Positions 46,266 through 57,450 of a stretch of 64,000 nt of DNA are shown here, in pieces. A program made the translations under genes and the position numbers. The notes beneath the pieces were generated by a model. It made no database searches. It was not told where the DNA came from and saw nothing but the letters and a program-made list of their open reading frames with translations. The DNA is from Liolophura sinensis (lineage: Eukaryota; Mollusca; Polyplacophora; Chitonida; Chitonidae). Location of the stretch: contig NC_088304.1 in NCBI RefSeq assembly GCF_032854445.1, positions 29,521,732 through 29,585,731 on the forward strand, written 5' to 3'. Position 1 is the stretch's first letter. The number at the start of each line of letters is the position of its first letter.

Positions 46266-46400
46266 CTATGCATGTCCATGTACATTCCCGTTAGTTTTGT
46301 ATTCGGCGTCAGAACGGTTTTATTTTCGCCTTACATCGGTGTAGTCTACATAGAGTGATCAGATAAAATAAGTCGAAATGGGCGAGATGAAATATTTTGT

Positions 46401-48527
46401 TCAAGATTGAATTAAATTCTTCCATTGCTTGCATTTTATAAAGGCAAAATATACATCAGCATTTAACACCTCATATACAGCACAACATTTGTAGTCCTTT
46501 GTTATACAACTAACCTGTTTTACACCATTGGCACAAAAGTCAGTTACACGACGGTAGTCGACGCGAATGATTAAAGTTGTCCTTTGATCTAAACCTATGT
46601 CATTCTTATCAATATCGTTGTAACAGAAAAAAAACTATAAAGAACAGGATTGTGACAATCCGAGGGAAATTCTTTGTACCCATTTTCATTCTACAAACTT
46701 AGTGTTGGTATCTTGTTTGAAATGATATGTGAAGCTAATATTGGTACTCCTAATGTCGCTGCCATTCCTCTTTTTGTACAATCATGTAATGTTAGATATA
46801 CTGAGAATAAAACAAACTGTTTGTAAATTTACTCCCACCGTGTCATTTTATTTTCTGTACACGTCCCTACTTGCCTACTTATGCACGTTGTATACAGTGG
46901 GAAAATGCGAACCGCTTCAGGCTTAGAAACTAAAGTAAACAACAAGAAAACAGCACGAAAAAAGCAGGTAGCAAACAAGTATAGGCTGATTCAGGCTATA
47001 AACTCACCAACATACCATCAAAATTTTTTTAGATACACTACCAATAGCACAGGGCTAACAACACAACCAAAGCTGTTTTCCAGAAGGAAAAAACACCCCT
47101 CATGCAAAAATATACTGTAAATTCAGATCATGGAATGAAAAGGAGACGCTATGCGCTTCAAACATTTGAGGGACACGCACGCAGGATAAAATCAAAACTA
47201 ACGGCAACTAAGAATATAATTCCCAAGAGTTTAAAGGCCTTTCTGGATATTTCTTACCCTTTTCCAGCGTACCCTACACAGATAAAATCAACCGTTACGA
47301 ACAACTTGGACCGATTTGGAATTACCACGGTAACATGTCTGCCAAAACTTCACAGTGACATAACCTGGAATATAACCTCAAATCAGAGTAAATATTGACC
47401 TTTATAGGCCATGAATTCCATTCAAAGAACCACTGTCATAATTCTGGAGACAGAGCGCTTGAGGTCTGCCAAGCATAACATAATCTCGGAGAAGAGTTTA
47501 TCTTTGATAGAACAGTAATCAAATCCACATGTCATATCAGATAGATTTTGGAAAAGTCTAGAATTATGCTCGTGACATCTTAAATGCGGGCTCTCGGGAA
47601 AATTGAATCCTTGGAAAGATGAAGTTTACACCATTGAGCCAACATACGTTATGGATGGAGCCTTATATATCACCGACTTTCAGTACAAACGTCTTCTGAA
47701 GAAATGTATAAAGGGTTTTATGTGTACAATCTATGTGGAATCCCTCTGCTAATGTTGTAAGTTTTGTTGAAATTCATTTTGCATGTCCATTGGTACTCTG
47801 GAATTAATACGTCTAGAAGACAAGCCTTCGCAAGGAAATTCGTACGGACTTTAATACAGAGTGCTTTTTCCGTACCACTATATTTATGTCTAGGTACTAT
47901 TTTGAGGTATCATTTTCCATTTAAACATGGCTGGCATTATTGCGTTATGGTCTCTCGGATGTCTGGGAGAACTTACGTGCTAGATTTCTATAACGATCGA
48001 TCTTTTAGGTCAGAACTGTTAAAAGCAGCTGGATTTCGCACAAGGATGTCTGTCAGTTCGCTAGAACCGCTTCAAAAGCACACGAAAAACGGTTAGCAAA
48101 TTACAAGTTGCATAATCTGGGATTAGAGGATTGGGGATTAGAAATTACCATTGTGGATGGCAAAGAGACAATATGGGACAGCGAAGTCTACGTTGAGTTG
48201 TCGTGAGTGACGTTTGGAACACATTCGCGCAAATTTAAATGGGATATCTATCCTTCCAATCGTCATGATTTATATATGGGAATATGTCACAGAAGTTTGC
48301 GTTAGAACTTTTCAAATCAGCTGGCTGTACTGAGGACGAGTCATCCCATCAAGTTTGCCGGTCGTTTTGCTAATATACCTTCAGAGCAATGGGGTCAGTA
48401 AAGTTAGTAGTGAACAGATTAGTAAAATAGTTGAAATAAATTTCTAGATTGGCGACCGAAAATTACAAGGTTATTGGCAAATTGGAAAAAAAGGGCGGCG
48501 AAGACACCACGGTTGATGGCAATGTCT
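46401..48527. other. intergenic with dispersed fragments
   Basis: No supported gene. About 47410-47570 resembles module F in reverse. 47690-47845 is module D in reverse. The 110-codon frame at 47764-48096 begins inside module D and resembles no known protein. Confidence 0.45.
47690..47845 (+). repeat. dispersed module D, reverse-oriented copy
   Basis: Reverse complement of the 45500-45730 / 53270-53410 stretch, with ggaatccctctgctaatgtt, gtaagttttgttgaaattca and agaagacaagccttcgcaag. The coding-like frame of the other copies is interrupted here. Confidence 0.75.
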
Positions 48528-48826
48528 CACCGTGGATAGCACTCTCACAACGGTGGGTGGTGATTCGCCCAGGTGGGGGATAATGTCACCACGGTGGATG
48601 GTAATGGCAACCGGGTGGATGGCAATGTCACCACGGTGGGTGGTAATATCACCACGATGGATGGTAATGTCACCACAGTGGATGGCCATTTCACCACGGT
48701 GGATGGTAATGTCACCACGGTGGATGGTAATGGCAACCGGGTGGATGGCAATGTCACCACGGTGGGTGGTAATATCACCACAGTGAATGGTAATGCCACC
48801 ACAGTGGATGGCCATGTCCACACATA
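48528..48826. repeat. 21-bp minisatellite with 126-bp higher-order period
   Basis: About 14 units of 21 bp (ggatggtaatgtcaccacggt type). The block gtaatggcaaccgggtggat recurs 126 bp apart (about 48601 and 48727), i.e. six units. As 21 is seven codons, frames stay open on both strands; the plus frame reads V-D-G-N-V-T-T repeats (48573-48938) with a non-repetitive tail of about 40 residues. No signal or family supports a gene. Confidence 0.92.
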
Positions 48827-51373
48827 CTATTTTATAGATGGCGAAATATCACAGAAATCTGAAGAAGACTGGCACGGGAACAGCAAGACAAAAATCGGAT
48901 CAAAGAAAGAAATAATTTATTTCAATGTCATGTTTTAAAAAATAACTCCATGTCAAAGGCATTGTTAAACAGTATCAATATAAGCGTATAAGTCCGACAT
49001 TCGTATACCATTCGTAGTCCGTAAAGGGCGTTCCAAGTCGATAATCGCAAGTTGCATTTCCACAACGACGTTTAACACTAACTCCCGAATACAAAGGTAT
49101 GTAAGAAATTATACAAATAAGAAATAAAGCCGGTAACACACAAGAGAGAAGCGGTCATCAGTTTTCAATGATGCGGGCAGACAATGAATATTCCAGGCAT
49201 GAATTCCATATCAAAGTTCACATTTCAATGCTGCTTTCTATTGGATTGTTTCTCGGTTTTGGAAATACGATGTCAAAAGTTAGTATAATCTGACTTGGTT
49301 TAACTAACGCGACATTATATACTCTGAAAACAGCCAATATTCTCTTTGTCTAAACTCTCATACATGTATGCCTACAGGATTCTTTCCTGTTTTGTGTTAT
49401 TTTCTGGCGTGACCTGAGAAAGGCCTAAACTGCTGACACATTCATCGTGGCCAGGAGTTCCCTGACAAGGCACACGTTGCCTTCATCATTTCGTCCTCAG
49501 GGTAAGACATAACTCAAAGACTTTCCACATTGTACTGTACATGCCTTATACATGTGTCATTCGACGGAAAAGGGTTCTTTACCGAAATGTCAGCTGTTGT
49601 GCGTTTAACGCACGACTGTAAAAGACTCGCTGTTTGATTTAATGAAAAGAAAACACTAATCCAAATTTATACGTGCATCGATAAAGTATTCCACTAGAAG
49701 TGTAAAAAGAATAATCTTTCATTCTTCTTCATCTTTTTTCATTCTTTCATCTTTTCATTGATGTTGCATGAAAAATGTCTTCCATAATGTCTTCTCTTCT
49801 AGTTATAAGAAAATACAGTGCCAAGTAAATCGACAAGGGCGTTTTGTGTTTAGCCATTCTGTATTGGCAGGGCGTTAATTCACCAGGCTTTTCTGCAGAT
49901 TGTATAATTTCTTCACAATTTGACTAACTGCGCAAATGCAGAAATTACACCACCACCCCTGGCTTTACCTCGACGCCAGCTCAGTTACAAGTAGCAAGTC
50001 GTTAATTCTCAAGTTTTTCCTTGTCAGTAATTAGGATTAAATTTCTTCGTTTTTCTCTGGAGAAGTTTAATTAATTTTAATCGGCTAACTCTTCTCCAAA
50101 ATCACTTTCAAAATTCAATTCCCTCAGGTCGTTTTTCTCGAGGGTTTTGGAAACGGGTGAATGAAAACTATTTCTCATTGAATCGTTTTTGCTTTTAAGC
50201 TGTCAAACGTTACTGATTCATCGCTTTTAGATTGATTCTGAGTGTTTGGGAAGTCTGAACGTTGAATTCGTTGAATAAGCTGGCAACACCAATTTGAAAG
50301 ATCCATGAATTTACAAGCCGAATTATAACTCATCTAATTATGATAAATATCAGGAAGAAGCTTTTACATAAAAAAAGTACATTTTTTACGATATACATTA
50401 ATTATAAGTTTTTGTAATCATCTTTGCTACCTGATGCGGGAAAGCGTACTGATTTCTAGCGCAAATGGAGTGCTTATTTCGGAGCCCTAGGGAGTCCTAA
50501 AGCTATTTTTTGTTGCTTTTTTTAAGTTCAACTTTGAACATTCGATTATATTTTTTGAGGGGAACAGTAAACTGGAAGTTTTTTGGTGATGAGCTATGAA
50601 GCGTAATGTGCCCTTATGAAATAATACTGTACTTTAGTGTTGGCAATCAAATGGTGAAAGGAATGCTTCCTAACCTAACTAAAAGCACTTAAAGACAATT
50701 TTGTGTTTAGCCAGTCAGACCATTCAGTTCTTAGATGAACTCCTTCTAGCACATACATACATCTAGTTACAACCATTTATGGCGTAGAATCTTGTAAATC
50801 GATAACGTAATTGCTTAAAACACTGGATCAGTTTACCACGACACATTGTTTACAGCCCATGCCTGTCGGTAGTCCGATGTTCCTGACGTCTGTAGGTTCT
50901 GCCCTAAAGCATGAGACAAAGCAGCGAGCTGGGTGCCGCCAAAACTCTCAGATAGCATTAAACACAGAAAACAGAGGAAGAATAGTGCTTTAGATTACAG
51001 ACGATACAATTCTATTTCTTTCTGCCTGCAATACAGCTATAAACACATTATCAATGGAGCAGTAGAAATTACCTAGCTTGTTAGAATTTTATAGCCTAAT
51101 CCAATCAAATTAAGAGGTTACCGTGGCCAAATTCAGTGTCTTCTCTACTTTTTGAAACCGGAATAATTGAAGCCATACTCAAATGTGTGTTATTTCCGAC
51201 GAGTCACCAGGTAGAGAGGCCTCTGAGTAATGTTAAGCCGCGTTCACACTAGGCCCGGAAATGGGTGCAGAATTCGAATCAAATTTCGGGGTCAGTTACG
51301 TTTTCGGTAGGTTGTAGTCACACAGTCGACTATAGGGCACGGAATTTCCGTGCAGGGTAGACCTACTGCAATG
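48827..51373. other. intergenic DNA
   Basis: No gene recognised. 49010-49230 pairs with 9215-9420. 50790-50900 is a weak fourth copy of module D (gtaattgctta.aacac, cagtttac, ttacagccc, gacgtctg). Confidence 0.45.
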
Positions 51374-51506
51374 GTATGAAGCACAACCTGATCTGTAACA
51401 TATGGAACACTAGCTGATCTGTAACATATGGAACACTAGCTGATCTGTAACGTATGAAGCACTAGCTAATCTGTCACGTATGAAGCACTAGCTGATCTGT
51501 AACGCA
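51374..51506. repeat. 26-bp tandem repeat, five units
   Basis: Units of 26 bp: ctgatctgtaacatatggaa followed by cactag; the last units change to cgtatgaag. Confidence 0.92.
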
Positions 51507-53158
51507 CCTCCAAATACAACTAATGGCGCCTGATCGAGAAGTTAATAACACAGCGTTACAGTTACTGGATCTATTTTAAGTGCATTTTTTCTAACGTGGA
51601 ATGTATTATACGGTTTTTAGCTATTAAATATCATAAGGTAGCCAGTTTCAGATACTATCTGAAGTACGCCTGGCCGCTAAACTACAGTCAATTTACCGCT
51701 ATCAAATCTCACACCCTGAGCACCTTTTTCCCACATTCCTATAATAGTGTATTCCTGTTAACAGTAATCAGCAGGTCAACTCACTCGTTCCCCCATGCCA
51801 TGGCTCGAATGAAGCTACTAAGTACAACAACATTGTCGAAGTTGATTGGTCAAAAGTAAAAAGGCGCCACGATTTTCTTTCCCGGTGCTAAAAAAAATTG
51901 GTCTACCACCCATCTGTCCTCATTCGTTATCGGACACGAAATTCGTGGATCTGAACGGCTATACGTCTAAAGAGGAATTCCGTACACAGTAAGTAGGATA
52001 AAAAACAAACAGGATTTGCCAATGACTTGAAAAGGACCGCCACTGTGAGGAGTACATAGAATCCTGAAAACTGGAGTCGTTGAAACCTGAATTTTGTAAC
52101 TTTTTGAAACATAAGGAAAAAAAGAAGAAAGAAGTAACACACACAAAAAGTCAATATGAAGAGGGAGGTCAGCTGGTATGTTATGCTTCACAATATTACA
52201 TATTACATATATTGAAAGATGTAGTCTGGCCATATAGCTTGCCAAAAGATAGTTTGGGACAATCGATGTTTTCTAGACCTGAAATATTCAGGTTTTTTTT
52301 CTCAAGCAAAGGGTAAATATTTACCGACACTGTGCTTAAAGCTGGCTCCTATAGAACCTTGGCCGTGTTAGGACAGCCAAGCCGTTTTGTGGTCGGTCAG
52401 CTTAATCTATGAGCCCCGGAGATGAGTTTGTTTTTGACAGAACACTCATCAGATCTATCCGTTATTCGATATGAGAATCTAGCAAAAATACTATTGGGGC
52501 AACAAAAGGGATATAACGTATAGGCCGTCTCTAATCTGTATGTGCAGCAGTTCTTAAATGCTAACATCGGTAGTTTCTCACCTTATACATGGGGCAGTTC
52601 AAATCCCGAATATAGCCTTTTGTATCCGAAGCCATGTTACGCGTATAGGCGTTCTTCGGACAGCTAGTTCCCACCTCATTGTTATTTTGATGCCGAAAAT
52701 ACAGACAGCTGAAAATCTTTTTTTTGTTTCGAAAAGAAAATGAATGATTAAATGGAGGGTTTTGCTTGATGCACTATAGCGTGTGTGTACTTTTAAATAT
52801 GTCATGAACGAAGGATGCACCAAATTCTGACTGTTTACTTAAATTACAATATCCACAAAACATATTGCGAAATGGGTGAGCGAAGCTGGTCCAGCGTTTC
52901 CAATATGCTCATCGATGACGTCATTTCCGAATATTTCCGACCACTACTTTATTTTAGTATATCGTTCTTCATTTTTTTCAACCCAAATATTCTTTTTTTC
53001 ATGTCTTTTCATGTATCCTTTAAGAAGCGATACTGTGTCTGTGATATGGTAAAGTTTGTTATAATGGTATCCCTACATACAGTTAATTCACTTTGGCACT
53101 CATTTTTTATGAATTTGCCGCTTGACCCCTGTGTGTTCAAACATTCCATATTGTTTTG
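51507..53158. other. intergenic DNA
   Basis: No gene recognised. 52310-52480 is module F in reverse (aggacagccaagccgttttg, gatgagtttgtttttgacag). Open frames of 87-115 codons overlap on both strands and resemble nothing. Confidence 0.45.
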
Positions 53159-53770
53159 TTAGTAAATAAAAACTACCCAGCCGCGGCTTGGCACCAGCTC
53201 AAAATCGATCTTCGTTTAAGTATGTAATTGCTCAAAGCACTTCATCAATTTACAGACATTGAACCACTTTACAGCTCACTTCTTTTGCGAAGGCTTGTCC
53301 TCCAGACGTCTAAATCCCAAAGCACCCCACAGACACGCAAACTGAATTCCAACAAAACTGACAACATTAGCAGAGGATTTCCACATCCATTGCACACATG
53401 ATGTAACTTTACTCCTTACGCATTTCAGAAGAAAACATTTGTACTATTTTAAGTTTCCCTGAAATGTAACTAACATGATTTTTCTTTTTAGACATATCCT
53501 ACTGGACTGAATGAATTTATTTGTTCATTTGGCTGGAGTTATTCAAGGGTATACACGACGGAAGCCGGCATTATGACCGGTGAAAGCCCAGGGGAAAATT
53601 CGACCATACCAAATTGCAGGCAGACCTTCGGCTGTATGAATAAAGCTGACATACTTTGCATGAACGTCCCATTTGAGTTTGATATCAGAACGTATTCGAT
53701 ATCGTCTTGCATCCATGTAGCCTATATAGAGAGACCAAATAAGTCGATACGGGTCAGGTAAATGTATTAG
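53159..53770 (+). repeat. second segmental duplication, copy B
   Basis: Partner of 45396-46400. Has single-copy sequence where copy A has the 100-bp doublet, and an empty site where copy A has the full SINE. Confidence 0.88.
53507..53636 (-). mobile_element. degraded SINE shared with copy A
   Basis: Contains ggctggagttattcaagggt, acgacggaagccggcattat, gaccggtgaaagcccagggg and gcaggcagaccttcggct. Recognisable mainly through its partner at 45822-45976. Confidence 0.75.
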
Positions 53771-54110
53771 TTTCTCAGAGGACTCGATAAGAAATAACTT
53801 ATATTTCTAAGTTTGACATTTTGTCACTGGCGTTATATAAAAGTATAGTTTCCAGAAAAGAAGAAGTATCTTAAGAACACTAGTCAAACTGTCTGGAAGC
53901 TGCACCCTATTAGCACTTACGTTAGGAATGTAATTCCGTGTATTTTAGGGCGTAGAGTCTCTTTCGCTGCCAGCCTGCCATTTGTGGTGCACAAGTGCAT
54001 GCATGGTATCAAAAGGATAGAAATGGTCTAAGTTTGGGCAGGTATACGCTCTTATGATGACAGTTTGAAATTCTGGGCGAGAGGACACAAGGAGACAGAT
54101 GAGGCTGCAA
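53771..54110. other. intergenic, no recognised feature
   Basis: Nothing supported on either strand. Confidence 0.35.
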
Positions 54111-54194
54111 GTGCCGTCCCCTTGACATTCCTAGGCACCCCTCTCAGCGAAAGGTCCAGATTTTTACGGTCAACCTGTGTCAAGACTTTTATGG
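54111..54194 (+). repeat. inverted repeat, left arm
   Basis: Reverse-complementary to 55209-55293 with about seven substitutions and one 3-bp indel (gtgccgtccccttg, aaggtccagattttta, acggtcaacctgtgtcaaga). Spacer about 1 kb. Possibly the ends or inner arms of a DNA element, but homology fades outside. Confidence 0.85.
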
Positions 54195-55208
54195 CTTCTT
54201 TTCTCACAGCAGCCTGAGCCAGGTATGCACCAAAGCTTATTGGCCATGGAATGTTTGGGACTGAGCTACAGTGCTAAACGTTAACATTGTCACTTATGGA
54301 AAATTAATGAGGGTCTGAGGCATAGATATGGGAGCTCATTTCCGCTCAAGTCTCCACCGGAAATTACCTGGAGTGTGTACACGTAACATTGCTGTCTCTA
54401 CATCTGGGCAATGGTACTCGCCAGGCTTAGCTCAAAATAAAGCCAACGCTTTGAACCTAATCTTGAACACAAGTAAAGTCAAATGGAACGCTGCGACCGC
54501 TCTGTCCCTACAAAAACTTAATAACTTAGTTGTTATTTCCTAGACATCACCTGTATGTCCAACTTTGCAGAGTGAAGAGATAATGGACTATAGATAAGGT
54601 TTTCTGTTTCCTATGTCAGACTCAACACGCTTGTGCCTGGACAAACAGAAATGTGTTTATTGTCCAGTATCTCGTGACAACAAGAAAGCACGGACTAAAA
54701 GCAATTTGTATCGTGAGATTAAAGATATTAGAAATCAACGCACTGATCATGTACTGATCATGATCATGTAAGATTAGAACTTTCAAAATATCACACGTTG
54801 GCTGAATTCAGTTTTTTTATATTAAAATCTGGGGTTGCATTTTGAAGTATGCAAGGCATAGTTCCTTTGTTTTTTAATCACACAGCCAATCCATACGACT
54901 CGAAGCAAGGATGTCAATTCTTCAGTATCAGTTTGCCTCGCAACAGGAGAAAGACGTTAACATTTAACAAATCAAGGCTAGTAACTGTAATGAATAGTCT
55001 CTTGGTGTCATTCCAGCTTAATTATCGACATGTTCGGTGTTCATTAATATCTAGAGCAGTGGTCCAGGTACTGGTAACACAGACGCCTGTGCTCCGCATA
55101 TATGGACATACTTGCGATAATGAAGACTTATTTGTCTGGGTAGTGGATGGAATATTGGCACCGACAGCCATATACATTCTGATCTGACTTGATTAGTCAT
55201 TTCACGGT
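54195..55208. other. spacer between inverted arms, no recognised gene
   Basis: Open frames of 71 and 112 codons occur on the plus strand, but no transposase motif was recognised. A tgatcatg-rich self-complementary patch lies at about 54745-54768. Confidence 0.4.
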
Positions 55209-55293
55209 CATAAAATTCTTGACACAGGTTGACCGTCAAAATCTGGACCTTTCTACACTGAGAGGAGTGCTTAGCAATGCCAAGGGGACGGCA
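55209..55293 (-). repeat. inverted repeat, right arm
   Basis: Partner of 54111-54194; contains cttgacacaggttgaccgtc, aaaatctggacctttc and ccaaggggacggcac. Confidence 0.85.
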
Positions 55294-56399
55294 CATCTTT
55301 ACAAGATTTCCAGTGTAGCCATGTAACAGCGATACGATTTATCAGCGTTGACACCCCGAGGCCATAGAGAGGCAAACGTTTGGGCCTATACAGGAGATTT
55401 GTTATGTAAGTGGCATTGTCTTGTGTTTTTAATCACTATAATTCCAATCTGTCTCCTATAGAAAACTTTTCGTGTTCGTGTTGTCAAAGTAAATGTTCTC
55501 ATCATAATACACGAAGAAAGGTATTGGTTCTAAAGTATAATTCTCCCCTAGAGATGCTAATCCTACCGGCCCACCGTGCTGATTTTAGATGATGCTGTTA
55601 GCCGGGTCCTATTAATGTTTGGAGCTTCCCATCCATAGCCGACAATGTGTACATGATATTCTGATTTCTACACCGTCTGTTCCTGATGATTCGCAGAAGG
55701 CGGTGTCGATCAACCTTTCATTGATACACACAGACATCCTCTGTGGGGAACTTGAGAAAAAAAGAGGGCAAAATCCACTGTTTAAGAGGGTCATCCCATC
55801 CCGATCCCGGCAATTATCCTTGAGCTCTTACAGATCCCTTCTGTGAGGCTCCGGAATCCCAGAACTAAGATAGAGATCACACAGACAAACCGTCTGTCAC
55901 TCCAAGAGCGCCGTGACTGGATTACTTAACAGTTGATTACCGGTATAAAGGTGCATTTTGACAATTAAACTTTATGACAGATTCAAAAGATTACGAGAAT
56001 ATATGGTTTAAACGTTGACTATGTAATTGGCCATTATTGACCTGTTTCTTCACCATATGCGATAAAATACCAGCTGGTTCGTGAGGACTTAGAGGATCCC
56101 TACCAAGTAAGCCTGGCCCCGGAATCACGAAGCAATCGTAAATTTAAGTCAAAATTTTAAAGCGGTTTAAATTTGTTATTGCTGATGTAACAAAGTCGAA
56201 TTATTGTTTGCCAACGTAACGTCTGGGGAAGTTATCGTACATCAAATTTCAGCTAAAATTATTGAAAGGAGCATTAAAAAATTAATGATTAAAATTTTGA
56301 CTTAATTCTAAGATCGAGTCGTGATACCGGTGCCTGGTGTTCCAACAGAGCCATCGCAAATTCGGCGCACTTAAGTAAGACAATTTTTCAGGCAATTGC
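55294..56399. other. intergenic, no recognised feature
   Basis: Several short frames (60-75 codons) on both strands resemble nothing. Confidence 0.35.
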
Positions 56400-56800
56400 C
56401 AAAGGTCAGCTTTCACTAGGGGCAATGCTGTTTCCTGCACTTTTATTGTTATTGTACGTTAGATGTGATGACAGCACAACATTTTGAGTAACTCTTGAGC
56501 AGTGACGTCCAATGAATTGCAGTTAACATCAGTGCATTGTTTTTTTTTGTTATTGTTTTTTCTTACCTTATTCTGCTTAAGCCATTGTGCTAGGGGATCT
56601 GTGATTTGCTGCTAATATGCATTTACGGAATAAAACCCTAACTGAGGTAAATTGACAAGAGGCCGTATTTCACTGGTTAAAAGGGACCATATGCCAAATA
56701 TCACACTGTCGTTGCTGCTCTGGTTTTTCTCTCTATGATGTACGTCTTAATTATATTTTTAACCTGACTGCAATCAGTGACAAATTTCTTAGCACGGAGT
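56400..56800 (+). repeat. dispersed repeat E, copy 1
   Basis: Collinear with 61090-61490: gatgtgatgaca, cagtgacgtc, attctgcttaagccat, gaggtaaa/ggtaaactga and gtcgttgctgctctggt versus gtcactgctctagt. A diverged two-copy duplication of about 400 bp. Confidence 0.75.
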
Positions 56801-56921
56801 TCAACCTCAAATCCATCACTGCATGAGACATGGCTTTGCCTTCTGGTTTTGATCTTTTAGCCTCAATAAAACCCGGTGTGACTGACAGTATACGTGATGT
56901 TTTTATTTGACTGTAACGTCA

Positions 56922-57207
56922 TTTATTTATTTCTTTCTTTATTCCTTCATTTAATTATTTGTTTGATTCGTGCTTTACGCCGTACTCAAGAATAATTCGC
57001 TTATACGATGGCGACCAGTATCATGATGGGAGGAAACTAGACAGAGACCAGGGGAAAGCCACGACCATCCGCAGGTTGTTGGCAGACCTTCCAATGGACG
57101 GCCGGAGAGGAAGTCAGCATGAGCTTGACTTGAAACCACAGTAACCTTAATGGTAGGGGGCTCCAGGGTCAGTGCTCCGCGCTCGCATGCTAACCCCTTC
57201 GGCCATG
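56922..57207 (-). mobile_element. tRNA-headed SINE, full length, reverse orientation
   Basis: A long imperfect AT tail complement is followed by gattcgtgctttacgccgta, catgatgggaggaaactaga, cacgaccatccgcaggttgt, ggccggagaggaagtcagca, and the head with tggtagggggctccaggg, cagtgctccgcgctcg and aaccccttcggcc. Confidence 0.9.
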
Positions 57208-57237
57208 TCGTCATGCAAAGTCACGTAACACTCAAAT

Positions 57238-57335
57238 GTGCTGTCAACACATTGTCAGGGTGTAAAGTGTTTACGGAATTGCTGTTAACACATTGCCTGG
57301 GTGTAACGTGTTTACGAAGTTGCTGGCTGGTGCAT
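57238..57335. repeat. 48-bp tandem doublet
   Basis: tgtcaacacattgtcagggt is followed by a second unit, gttaacacattgcctgggtg, each continuing gtaa.gtgtttacg.a.ttgctg, and then a partial third unit. Confidence 0.8.
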
Positions 57336-57379
57336 TGTGCCCGGTTGTCCCCAGAAGGTTAATGGTCTCACGTGACCTA

Positions 57380-57450
57380 CATTTATTTATTTACTTAGTG
57401 TTTTAAGCCGTATTCAAGAATATTTCAATTATACGACGGCCGCACTCGAT
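57380..57450 (-). mobile_element. SINE 3' fragment, reverse orientation
   Basis: Contains cttagtgttttaagccgtat, tcaagaatatttcaattata and cgacggccgcac; ends abruptly. Confidence 0.82.

Larger units (their letters stand above)
45396..46400 (+). repeat. second segmental duplication, copy A
   Basis: Collinear with 53159-53770: the first part contains cagccgcggcttggcaccag, tgtaattgctcaaagcactt and gcgaaggcttgtc; a shared, diverged SINE follows (45822 / 53507); then .tatgcata and the tagtctacatagagtgatca-like region. Copy A additionally has a 100-bp tandem duplication and a full-length SINE. Confidence 0.88.

Noticed and set aside
47764-48096. 110-codon plus-strand frame
   Set aside because: Its start lies in a reverse copy of module D and the rest matches nothing; length is not unusual by chance here.
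48573-48938. 121-codon frame with a seven-residue repeat and non-repeat tail
   Set aside because: Frames on both strands are open because the unit is 21 bp; no signal peptide, family or splice evidence.
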